This document shows positions 11,739 to 22,500 of a stretch of DNA of 64,000 nucleotides, piece by piece. The notes beneath the pieces were generated by a model. That model did not search any database. It saw only the letters and a program-made list of their open reading frames with translations, and had not been told where the DNA came from. Origin of the DNA: Cristatella mucedo. Taxonomy: Eukaryota > Bryozoa > Phylactolaemata > Cristatellidae. The translations under genes were made by a program, and so were the position numbers. The DNA lies in the NCBI GenBank assembly GCA_009760855.2, contig WPIO01000116.1, forward strand, positions 840,001-904,000, in the 5' to 3' direction. Within the stretch, counting starts at the first letter, position 1; every line of letters begins with the position of its first letter.

Positions 11739-12788
11739 TTACTGTGCTGTTCGGCGAATGCTTTGTTGGCCAATGCTCGCCGGGATCACTTCAGGTCCTA
11801 CTTTGCTCGAGCGTCGGTCGAAGCAGAGCTGGAAGCCGCGTAGCGTTGCCGTTCGAAGATCTTCGCTGGCAGTGAGCAGCAGCACTCCGTTGGCGGCAGC
11901 ACCCAAGAACAGGAGCAAATACAGCAATGGCGACCAGTAGTTGGGAGAGGCCACTGCGTTTTCCTGACAGCCATGCATGCAAATGATCTGGTTGATAGCG
12001 GCAGGACTAGTCCAGATTAACTGGGCCGCCGGAATGACTGCACAGTGCACACCAGATCGAAGTAACTTCCTGAGGCGCTTGACACGCTTCGGTTCAGTGA
12101 CTCCGCCTGGTCCGGTTTGCAGCAGCGACCGCAAGCTGGCGATGTTCCTCCTCACTTCCGCTATTATATGATAGTAGCACTTGGCCATCACTGCGATCGG
12201 GATGTAGGCGATCACGACGAGGCTGTAGAGGTATGCACGATTGCTACAATCGCCGCTCGGCAAAAGACACATTTGGCCCCGAACGTCGTAGCCCAGGCGC
12301 CCGAACCCAGTTGAAGGCGGCAGTAGAACGACCAGGCAGCCGAAGCAGACGGCGGCGAGTGACGCTCGAGCGCCTCGCAGCGATGCAAAGACGCGAAGCG
12401 GAGGCCAGCAGCTCGTCACTGTGACCGCGTAGCGGTTGAGCGCTACGACGGCCATGATCCAGATGTTCACGCTTTGCAGGTAGATCGTCGCTCCTGCGCT
12501 GGCAATGCAGTCGAAACTGTCGCCACGCCGCCCCAGCACAAAGTTCACGGCCGCATAGACCCATGTGACACACAGCAGGCCATTAACAGCCGCTAGGCCG
12601 GCGAGCAGAGTGCAGAAGGTCGACTTTCGGAGCTCTTTGGAGGCAGCCGCGGCCAGCAGTGCCGACGTGCTGGGCGCCAAACCCCCAATCACCGTCATGC
12701 CGGTGAAAGCCGCTAGGAACTGCCGGAAGCCGTCGCTGAGTTCGGCAGACGTTAACAAGTCGATGGAGGCATTGGCAGGCGTTGGCAT
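11739..12788 (-). CDS. Rhodopsin-class (family A) G protein-coupled receptor, orphan
   Basis: Single-exon receptor, 349 residues from ATG at 12786-12788. The frame stays open upstream to 13097, but this start is chosen because the pseudogene's matching ATG aligns with it, and a short N-terminus with an N-glycosylation site (NAS, residues 6-8) follows. Seven hydrophobic segments are visible: about 22-48, 58-84, 97-124, 141-160, 186-209, 247-271 and 283-307. TM3 ends in NRY (118-120) instead of DRY. Cysteine 94 can pair with cysteine 174 or 181 of loop 2. The TM7 signature NPxxY is absent; the segment reads SPLLYLLLFLGAAANG. NRY and the GYD..C phrase in loop 2 recall the Moody/Tre1/GPR84 and melatonin-receptor-like groups, but the ligand is unknown. 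Plasma membrane signalling is inferred from the fold. Confidence 0.85.
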   Translation of the reverse strand: MPTPANASIDLLTSAELSDGFRQFLAAFTGMTVIGGLAPSTSALLAAAASKELRKSTFCTLLAGLAAVNGLLCVTWVYAAVNFVLGRRGDSFDCIASAGATIYLQSVNIWIMAVVALNRYAVTVTSCWPPLRVFASLRGARASLAAVCFGCLVVLLPPSTGFGRLGYDVRGQMCLLPSGDCSNRAYLYSLVVIAYIPIAVMAKCYYHIIAEVRRNIASLRSLLQTGPGGVTEPKRVKRLRKLLRSGVHCAVIPAAQLIWTSPAAINQIICMHGCQENAVASPNYWSPLLYLLLFLGAAANGVLLLTASEDLRTATLRGFQLCFDRRSSKVGPEVIPASIGQQSIRRTAQ

Positions 12789-13485
12789 TTCACCAGCCGT
12801 GCAAATTTCTCGTTCAGACTTCTGAATCTTTCGCTCGAAGTCCGTTGTCAGCGAAGGATTGAAGGCGAAATCACTAACAAGAAAGAAAGGTGAAGAGGAG
12901 AATCGCAAGCGAGGTGAAGAGAAGAAACGGTGTCGGGTGCTGCGCCGTCGACTGCCGATATAACCGAGCAAATGATGGCGACATGAAAATGGCACGGAGA
13001 TGCAAGAGCAACGTGAGAGCACACATGCAAATGTAGGATAGCAGGCGGCTAATTCCGTCGAACATTTCAATAAGCCCAAGGTTTCTAACGAGTACATTTG
13101 AATGGAATATTTACGTTTAATATAAATAAACTAGCTAATGCCAGTGAAAAATCTCGATAAATTCGTATTGCATCTGCTTCATAAATAGTCTCCCCTTCAC
13201 GTTGCTGCTGCAGTGGCTAAGGAACCGCTTCAGCCGCGTCAGTCTCTTGGGTACGTTGTTGCCGGAGAGGACATTTCCATCCACCAGTTTCTGCTGCATG
13301 CAATCTAGTAGCGTCTCATGTCTCTCCTACTAGTTTTCGCTTTTTCGGAAGACCAAAGGCTTTACCTTGGAGTATTTTATTGCTTTCGCTTTTTAATGAG
13401 TCTCTCCATCATATCGCTACTACCGAGCGTGCCTTATCCTTTCGGTTTGTGATGCCGCGTCGTGTTTGTTATTCATTTAACTACT

Positions 13486-13669
13486 CGTGAGCCGTGATGG
13501 CACACTAGGTAAGGCGGTTGCTTTCACGACCTCGGTCCCGAGGTCGTGGGTTCGATTCCTGCGGTGGGCGATCCTTTATCGCCATTGCAAGCGGTGGTGA
13601 TAGCCGTAAAGGCTCTTCTGTCACTATACAAAAAGAGGCTGCTTAATCAGCTAGGATTTTTTTTTTTTA
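13486..13669 (+). mobile_element. SINE family 1 (tRNA-derived)
   Basis: The head reads GAGCCGTGATGGCACACTAGG (A-box region), followed by a B box GGGTTCGATTCC. The body carries GGGCGATCCTTTATCGCC and TATACAAAAAGAGGCTG, ending in ..CAGCTAGGA and a T-rich tail. Between the boxes, CACGACCTCGG TC CCGAGGTCGTG is a perfect 11-bp inverted repeat. The matching site in GPCR copy 1 (about 10345) is empty, so the element inserted after the duplication. Confidence 0.9.
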
Positions 13670-14309
13670 CTGTACTGGCTGCGAATCTAGAGTCATTCGG
13701 CGATTCACAGCCATTTCTAACAAACTGCCAAAAAATCTACCTTACACTAATGCGCCGGCTTTTCAAAAGCCAACTCAGTAACGTCTAGCTGGAGCTGAGA
13801 AAATGAAGGGGTAGCTGTGAAAAGCCGAAAGCATCAGGCGTGTCTTCGGGTGTCGCGCAGAAACTTCAAGCAGATAAAGAGCCGTGGCCAACCTAGACAA
13901 AACCTTTTAGCATTTGCGCATTCAATTTCAACTGCGAGAGTGCATATTGCAGCTACATTGTATAATTGGAAAATTATTCTCACCGAAACTTGTTTTTTCT
14001 TCAACTAATAATTTCTGTCGACTCATTAGACGACTACGAAAGATCGCGAATAACTCAATAATAGTATCGTGTCACGGACAGATAGTAGTTCTGTTTAAAA
14101 ACCTACTTACTAACTTAGCTTTCCAGTGAGGTTGATGTTGATATGCCTACCCTGTATGTACGAAAGTGGCCGTATTTACACAACAATTTACGACAAATCA
14201 ATCAACTTTTGACTCTAAGGTTTTGACGCCCTACTTTAAAGTTGCTTCGTTCTCTGGCCTATCTATCCGAGCTATATTCAAATCAGGCCCCGTTTCTCAT
14301 TCTTCCCGC

Positions 14310-14490
14310 TCATCCGACTGAAGTCGCATACCTGCGCCTCGAAGCCACCTCAAATCATAGGGACATAGCCTTGAATTTAGTTCGTACACTCCGAAGTCAT
14401 GGAACCCACTTCTGACTGACGCCGCGACGCCCTCTGTTAATACGAGATTAGAAAAAGAGGTAAAAATGAACTGGTCCTTCACGGCAATGG
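14310..14490 (+). mobile_element. LINE family 1 internal fragment
   Basis: CCTCAAATCATAGGGACATAG..TTTAGTTCGTACACTCCGAAG matches the end of family-1 ORF2 (in other copies CCTCAAATCCTTTGGAGACC..). Short and decayed. Confidence 0.6.
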
Positions 14491-15270
14491 CCAGAGGCGT
14501 AGTCACATCTTCCGGCGCCACCCTCCCCCACCCCGACAAGGCTAAAAATAGAGTCGAGAACGTTTTATTAACTGTAGTAAATGTACAAGGTAGTTATCAA
14601 TGATTTTAAATTTGAGGAATGAATTTTTCTGGCCTTGTAAATGGCAAACTGGTCTATTACAGTTTGAAAATCAATATTTTCAAATATTTCCTTATCTATG
14701 CTTAGCAAGGCAAAATCAGAGAGTAGATAGTCTTGCCCATTGATGCTTTCAGATAACAAGTGATTATATTCAGCTCGCTAAAGGAATTACCACAACTGGC
14801 AACCGATACAGCTAAGGTGAGAATATCTTGCATATTAGGAAGCATCTGCTCTATAACTGACAATGAAAGACATGAGTTCCAGCGGTGTCTTCAGTGCCGA
14901 TTCGGGACGTGTAGCAAGAAGCATTTCAGTCACATATTTCGTTTTACGTCTCTGTTCCATCAAACTCTTAAGAATTGAAGCCTCCTAGATATATACATAG
15001 CTTGTGGAGTTTAATCTGGTCAAGTGTCTTCAAAAGCTTCCAACCGAAAATTAATTCTGGCATCAATATATGTGACCCGATAAAAAATTAGTTGTAGTTT
15101 CTAGTCGGAGATGGTTGGTGCTTTCCTCAATTATTCCTGAAATTTTCTCCTCCGCCAGTAGACCAACATCTTGAGAGAGTTCTCCAGGCATCTGTGTCCT
15201 TCAGCAGATTCTTTGTTTAACTGCAACTCCCCACCATTTACATCTCTCATTGGCATCTATTAGTGATTCT
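14490..15270. other. No gene recognised
   Basis: AT-rich sequence with short frames only. No repeat family recognised. It ends where duplication block A' and the second 170-bp array begin. Confidence 0.35.
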
Positions 15271-15830
15271 TAGCGTAGATCTTCTCGTTGTGGATTGGAG
15301 TTGATTTCGGTATTGAACCGCGCTGTTGCAGTCGATTGCAGCTCATCGCAGCGCGTTGCACAAAACGGCAGTGCCGATGCAAGTGAAATTCTACGAATGA
15401 ATGTTTCGCAGAATTTACAGTCACATGCAATCAAAACCGGAGCTTTTGATGCAAGATTTCCTTCGCTGTGTTGTGGAATGCCGCCGCTGATTGCTTTTAA
15501 TTGCAGTTGATTGCGTGGGACTGCGGTACTTGCTGGCCCGCTGCAATTTATTTCAGAATATTTCTTGAGGAAACGTAAGTGGAATCACGAAAAATTGCTG
15601 GTTGCATTTCACATGTGGCTTAGTTTTTATTTAAAAAAAATTGGATCTTTACGAGACTAATTCGCTGTGAATTTGAGGCTGACTAAAGTGGATTGAGTGG
15701 ATTGCGGTGCAGTCCTCCGTCGTTGCAACTTCTTTGAGCTACTTTGTTGGACGAGTGCTCATGCGCAGGAAGGCATGCAATTTTGTGGATAGATAAAATC
15801 AAAGATGTACTACTATATTTTCCCACAATT
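15270..15830. repeat. ~170-bp class tandem array, copy 2
   Basis: About three units with cores near 15320 (GCAGTCGATTGCAGCTCATCG), 15505 and 15715. It is followed, as in copies 1 and 3, by a shared flank beginning near GGCAAATTAGAGTGGATT. Confidence 0.7.
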
Positions 15831-16760
15831 TGAGCTTAAACACGCCAATGTCCCGCCAATTGTAGGCAAATTAGAGTGGATTTCGGGAATTGGTCATACC
15901 CGCCCGAAATAGCTATCCTGACTGAAATAGACCACCCCACCCCACCCCCCCCCCCGGCTGAGTCCGGTAGCCCCGCACCGATAGCTTGCTGCGACCCGGA
16001 AGGTGCGACTGGTAGACCAGTAGCGAGTTTAAATAGGCTTTCCTCGTAAAGAGGGGAAGAGGGTTTGAACGGCTGCGACTGGTGCATATGCGCTCCTCTC
16101 TTTGCGATCAACCTTTGGTGGGTTTGTGAACTTCATCAATCGTCACCTTCTTTTGCACGCTTGGGCGGCATGCACGCGTGTGAGCTCGTGTCAAGAGCGA
16201 CAATGTGGGAAAGTAAGAGAAAGTAAGAGGTCGACTGCTCCAACCACCTCAGTTACAGAGAGGCAGAATTGCGTTCGCGGCTATTGCAGTGCCTCTCAAT
16301 TATGAACTTTGATCTAGACCGCTGACGTTTGAACAGGAGGCAGCTTATGAAATAGCCGCAGCAAGCCGATGCTCGCGAACAGAGAGATATTTAATCACTG
16401 AAGCAGATTTCTCTGAGTCTAAAGACTTCTTCCTTTGACTAAAAACCGGATACCTTACGTATCCAGCAGCAAATTGTCTTTGAATGACAACGATTGTCAG
16501 CAACGAGTGCCCGATTTCTTTCACATGCGTTGAATAACCATTGAACATATCCCGCTGTCAGAACTGCCACGTGCTGTTCTCCACATCCACACCAAAACGG
16601 ATGGCTAAATGGAAAGACTGTACGGAAGGACAAAAAGACATTGCACTGTCCAGGTGCCATCCAGCTACCTCCTCGAACTCGCTTCTTCGCAGGATGGTTG
16701 AAAACATTACGCCTGCAGCAGGGATAAATAATGATTGCTGGTTTAAATGATCAATCTTTT

Positions 16761-16930
16761 AAATAAATCCTAGCTGATTAAGCAGCCTCTTTTTTATAGC
16801 GACAAAAGAGCCTTTATGGCTGTCACCACTGCTGACAGTGGCCATAAAGGATCGCCCACCACAGGAATCGAACCACGACCTCAGGACTGATGTCGTGAAA
16901 GAAACTGCCTTCCCTAATGTGTTATCATGG
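16761..16930 (-). mobile_element. SINE family 1 with 5-bp target-site duplication
   Basis: On the - strand it has the SINE-1 head, the B box GTGGTTCGATTCC and the GGGCGATCC body. It is flanked by CTTTT at 16756-16760 and 16931-16935. The paralogous site in block A reads ..ATCAATCTTTTCCCGG.. (about 2360-2372) with one CTTTT and no SINE. This is a clean filled/empty pair showing insertion after duplication. Confidence 0.92.
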
Positions 16931-17734
16931 CTTTTCCCAGACGACGCCGAAGCACAATTTGTGCGGAGGAAATGGGGGCTGTCACTTGTCAGCCGCCGCA
17001 CAGCGCCCGAGTGCAGTGCGAGACAAAAGGCTCTCATTTACCGCCGCTCTGCACCTCCACTAGGATTAATTACTCAATCGTAACGTAATCGCCAGCCTGC
17101 AACGCTCTCCTCTCCCAGACAAAGCCACGCCAGCGACAACAGCTGCACAGCTTAACCGAATACAAAGCAATTGAGCTAAGAGGCCTTGCTTGTTGCAGTG
17201 TCAAAGAAAGAAACGCGAAGCGAATTAACACAACATTAAGATCTGCAGAGCAAAAGCTGTCACCAACTGTCCATGTATGACAAAATTGTCTGGCTAGAAT
17301 GAATAATGTGTTTCGGCATAGGTTTTCAAACCACAACCTTGGCAGGCTATCTAGCAGAAGAGGCGACGAAACGGAGACGCATTCCTTTAATTTAGATACT
17401 AATCTATCCGCCTAACTCCTCATCGACGGTACAGACCAACTGCACCCGGGTCACAGCCTAGGGGTACGGTGCTGGTACTTCACGACCCGCAATGTAGGTT
17501 TGAGTTCTTCAGCTGGCAATTACTTATGTTTACTGTAACTTGATACCGGGCTTCCAAGGCCCGCCTCCCAGGACAGAGCAAGATAGTAGTGGCCAAAGAT
17601 ACTTGAACAGATATTCGCTACTGTGCCGTTTCGACCCAGGCGGGACTTTTTAAGATTTCGTCAAAGCGCATTCACCGACGATTCACGAAGAACAGTGGTG
17701 GTGCTCATATTGAAGCCCGTATGCTGTACCTATT

Positions 17735-17998
17735 TAGGACAGCATTCAGTGGGTCCCTGTGATTCGTCCTTCATGTGCTTATGCGTGCTGACACTGTGCA
17801 TGCTGCCACTAACCACATTTGCATGCTGACCCTGTGCATGTCACCCCTAACCATATTATTCATTTCTTTTGTTTTTTCAAGCATGATTTTACCTACCTTT
17901 CAATTGCATTTCACTTTACAGCAAATGTAAAGCGCCTAGAGAGAGATTAAGTTCTCTGAGGGTGCTTTATAAAGTGAATTATTATTATTATTATTATT
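17735..17998 (+). mobile_element. LINE family 1, 3' UTR and (ATT)n tail
   Basis: GGGTCCCTGTGATTCGTCCTT, then TGCATGCTGACCCTGTGCATG, then AAGCGCCTAGAGAGAGATT..TCTGAGGGTGCT, and a tail of ATTATTATTATTATTATT. Absent from duplication block A, so it was gained after the duplication. Confidence 0.88.
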
Positions 17999-18110
17999 AC
18001 CTCGCAGTTCTAGCGCATACTTGAGAAAGAAAAGCAGTACAGCCCAAATGCAAGCACGAGCGATCGTGACGAACCAGGTGGCCAGGTCATGTGAGTCAAT
18101 TGCTCTCTCC

Positions 18111-18212
<102 letters not shown>

Positions 18213-21200
18213 CGAATGATCCTGCCGGTCTGATTCAAATGCATTTTTATGATTGGAGGAAGATTGAATAAATCGAAAACTTTAGTACTGTCAGCATTCG
18301 GTATCAGGTTGCCTTTTATAAGTGTGCCGCTAGCGTTGCAGGCAGCGTTGAGCTTCAGTGGAAATGTCATGGGTCCGACGTTCGAGGCAAAAACCTGCTC
18401 CTAGTCTATCGAATCGTTTTCAAATAAACAGGGAAAGCAAGCAAAGATATTTGCTGGCGTAGTGACAAAAAAAGCTAAATGCCCATGTCTGACTTATGGA
18501 TGTAAAAGCAAGAGTAGATGCTAAGGTTTTCCGGTTTGCATGCCTCATTTGTAAAGCGCAAAAGCGTAAAAGACTTACAGTCTGTCACTAGCGCTTGAAG
18601 ACAGTGAGCAAAAACTAATCTTTCACTTCGCAACTCGAACAGTGACCTTGGTCAGCACTGTTAAAATCTCGGGCTACAAATCCCTGCATTCGCTGAACAA
18701 GCCACGACGAAAGACTCTAATAACGTCCGTATAATTACGGTGCTATCCGGAAACTGTCACTGGAGTATACGCTGAAGAGTTTTAATTTATCGCCGTCGCC
18801 TATCTTCTAGATATAAGAAAAAGTGCGACACTGGCAGAGCGAGGCTCGGCGGTCGTAAACATATTTTTGCGCTGGCCGCGAGAAATCGCCAATTTTACCT
18901 GATTTCTAAGGCGTGTACGATATGCTGTCCACCAGAGCAGCGACGCTAGAGACAGCTCAATGGAACAGCTTTTAACTGAGCCTGAACCCAGCGCAATCTC
19001 AGTCAGACTGAAAGAGAAGAATGACGTGCGGTATAGGTAAGTAAATTGATCTTTCAAAAATTTAGTACGTTAAGCGCGCACGAAAGCCCAACGCGGCTGA
19101 TGCAGAGGAAATGGCCAGCATTCATTTTCCTAACCTTCGGGTACGGAGCTGACAAAGACAGTCCATCTACTTTGTTTGCGTTGCTCGGTTGACGTGATTT
19201 TAATTATTGGCACACGGAAAGTCATTCAGGCATGACTGGCCGCACTGTCTGACACCTACACATCACAAAGGCAATGCAGCTAAGCACGAAGGTATCTCGG
19301 TAATTACCCGTTCGAAGAACGAAATTCGTGACCTTGAGGTAAAGAAAAATGTCCAGTAGTGACACAAAAATACCTGAGCGATGAAGGATCAGCCACACTG
19401 ACAGGAATGCTTGGCACAGAATGTTGAACTACGTCAACTCATTCTCTTAGTTTCTACCAAGACGTGCTGCGGTGCCCCATTAAGTCAACTCATATTTGAG
19501 TAGCAGATGACGCTTGCCATGCATAGTTATACGAAGGAGGAAGGCTTTGAGTAGCCCTATCAGCAGAACGGATCGTTGCAATTAGCACACAATCGCACAA
19601 AATGGGCCAACGATTGGCAGGGGTAAATCTGAAAGAGCAATGGTACTGAGCATATTAATGTCTCGCTTATCCCAAGTATCCTCATACCTGCAATAAACCA
19701 TCGGAAAACTGTTTAGTTCCAGCAATTGGGATTGACGCTGCAGATTCGTGGCACAGTCGTTATCTACAGCTTGCTTCACCTATTGTGCATTTCAGTGCGT
19801 TTATTACTACCTAAATCAACGAATTCCGCTTCACTTTGCGTGAAGTTATTATGGATGGCCGTAGTGTAAATTGGGTCCTGCGTGCGTGACTTATTAAGAA
19901 GAAATTGCCCTAGCTCTGCGTGCATCTGCGTAAGCGGCGGGCTCAGATAGCCACCAGGACTGGACCCAGACATGGAAACAAGATTGCTACTGAGTTTGAA
20001 AATCTCCTTACACTTTATTGCGAGCCGTTATTTTAAAGTAGGCTAAATAATTGGTAGCTACTGCTGTACAATTTACGACCATAGGTGTTGTGTTATTTTG
20101 GTTCAAGGCAGCTAAGCTATATGCATGAGTTTGAATTACATCTTTTAATGCCGGGGCTCAGGTAGAAACGTGTAGTAGCCCGGAGATTGAGCCATGCCGC
20201 TGAAGTGAAGTAACGTTTTTATTGTCGAACATATGCTTTATTTGGAGGTGGTTTTATAGAGGCAAGAGTGTGCAGAACTTCTTCAGTGAAGACGGCTGAA
20301 AACTAATCAGCCGAGCAGTTACCATCTGGGGGAGTGACACTTCTCAAAATTGGCCAGAAAATTGTTCACCGTTATGTAAATCTGTTTTATTATTTTATTT
20401 TGGCTGTATGCATAGGTGTGCTTATATATTTTTATATACATATATGTATATTTCATTTACGTTGTTCATAATGAGAACTAGACCTCAGTCCAGAAGCTAC
20501 ACGCATGCTGCAGGGCTCGAACCCGCGACCTCGGTTATCAAAGGTTAACCTCTCGACCTCTGCTGGTTGAGGCGCGAACCTTAAACCACCTACCAAACCT
20601 GCGCTTGGTATGTTCTAAGTTTTGGGTCGCAAGTCAAGGAGCTGAGTTTTCCTACAGCAGCAGCAAGCATTTTTAATATGCGTACCGCACGTAAGCAAAT
20701 CAAGCGCTCGCACGCACTCACGGACCCGAGCACGTTGGCAGGTTAGGGGTAAATGTATGCATTATACGTATAAATTTGAATGCATTTCATATTTCATGCA
20801 TAAATGTATGAAATAATATAGAATTTACAAATACATTATCAATGAATTGTATCCATTCATACATTTACACAGGCACGCGCACACGCGCTCGCGCACGTAC
20901 TCGCATTATGAAAACCGGTCAGGGATTCGACCTGCCACCGTTAGAAAGTCAGCTGAGTGGGTCCGACATGCCCGGTGCGATAATAAAAGGCGAAAACAAT
21001 TCGCCAGGACCTACGCCGGATTCGCGTTGTGCCAGACGCTCCCATTGGACGTGGCAGCAATGGCTGCGTGTTCGTCTTCCACGTTGCGGATGCCCCGAGT
21101 ATATGGACAAGGAGCTTTACAGCTAAACCTCGATTGAAAGCTGTGAGCTGGGAAGCCGGATTAGAACCGAGCGGCTTACGAAATGGCCGCCAGAGGCTGA

Positions 21201-21409
21201 TGCTTGTGAGTAGCACGTAGCAGGCGTGGTGCCGTCACAAGAACCAGTGAGGGTCGCAAGGTCCTAGCATCGGAGTCAGAAATCTGGGAATAATTCTTAT
21301 TTGTTCTGTTGTCGTGCTATGAGCTGCTTTGGATTGTCGTCTACGCTGGCTGACTCGCGCATGTCCGCATCCATGTCCGCACGCAGGCTGGTTACCCGGA
21401 GCCAGATAG

Positions 21410-22500
21410 TGCACCGGCTTAGGAGGACGACACCCAGTCGGATATTTCCGAGACGACGGAGGTTTGCGCACCGCAGTGAATTCCTCCGCTGCTTTTCTTC
21501 AGTTCACTTTTGTAGCCAGACTAGCGGAAGTAGCTCATAAGCCGCAAATTTGTAGTGAAGATATTAGAGTCAAAATTAGCTGCGCGTGTGCTGATGAGAA
21601 CTACTACGAGAATTGTGTCTTTCAGCGCTTAGGTTTCCGAAGAGCCTCGGAGGAATTCTGTAGCTTTTGAAAAACTGTTTTCTGGTTAGTAAAACCTTTC
21701 GCCTATTGTCAAAGTCGCAAGTGGAGCGCCTAGATGCCGGCAGGGGTGTCGTGACCAAGATATAGAACGATTGAAAGAAGTGGTGGAAAAGAACTCGAAT
21801 CGTTCGGTAGTCTTTATAGTGGAAATAAAAGCGAGTATAGACAGGCTGATAATCTGGGTTGCTGGTGGACGAGATCAATTTGCAGCTTGTCTACCGAACG
21901 TTGGAGTTTTGCCAGTGCAATCGCCGCCACTCAACCCCCCTCCACCCTAACCCGAGTGCGACCGGAACTCGGAACTGCCAGACGGAGGTTAACCCTGAAC
22001 TTGCATTATGCAAGTAGGAGATGGGGAAGCCGGTTTCGGTAACGGTGATCCTTAAAACCGGCCAATTGAAGCCTATGCGTTATTTCTCAACTTACAGCTG
22101 GCAGTGGGTTCCGAGTGCTCTGAAAATTAAGTACTGGCTCTGATGGCAATGGCGACGCCTGGTGTAAACAACCGTCCGCCACTGGCAGGGACCGGTTAAG
22201 GGCAGTGTGCATTCCAGCCACCAGCGTCACGCCAAAGGGCGTCGTGACGACGAAGCTAATGGGAAAAGATCCAATTTTTCTTGCGTAACAGCGTGCTAGA
22301 TTAAAAGTGCAACCGCACCCTATCAACCAATCTTGAACGTACATGCGAGGGCAATTCGCAGCCATCGACGGCAACGGCATGGGGAAATACGGAAATCTAT
22401 AACGGTCCATTAAAAATTCTCTGGACTGGACGCTGCTGGGCTACGCTCTCATTTAGATTTCTCGCTCGTGTATACTCTATACTCTAGCTTTGTTTGTAAT
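21410..22500. other. No gene recognised
   Basis: Unique-looking sequence between block A' and array copy 3. An 8-bp inverted repeat GCCGGTTT..AAACCGGC lies at about 22030-22062. The 107-codon - strand frame at 22087-22410 has no recognisable domain. Confidence 0.35.

Larger units (their letters stand above)
11345..14110. repeat. GPCR-bearing tandem duplication, copy 2 (with the intact gene)
   Basis: Second member of the direct duplication with 8585-10800. Homology runs past the receptor on both sides and resumes beyond the SINE: CTTCGGGTGTCGCGCAGAAA (13846) pairs with CTTCGGGTGCAGTGCAGAAA (10493). Confidence 0.8.

Noticed and set aside
13520-13565. Possible functional tRNA gene
   Set aside because: A and B boxes are present, but the sequence recurs in eight copies with a shared body and tail; it is the SINE head.
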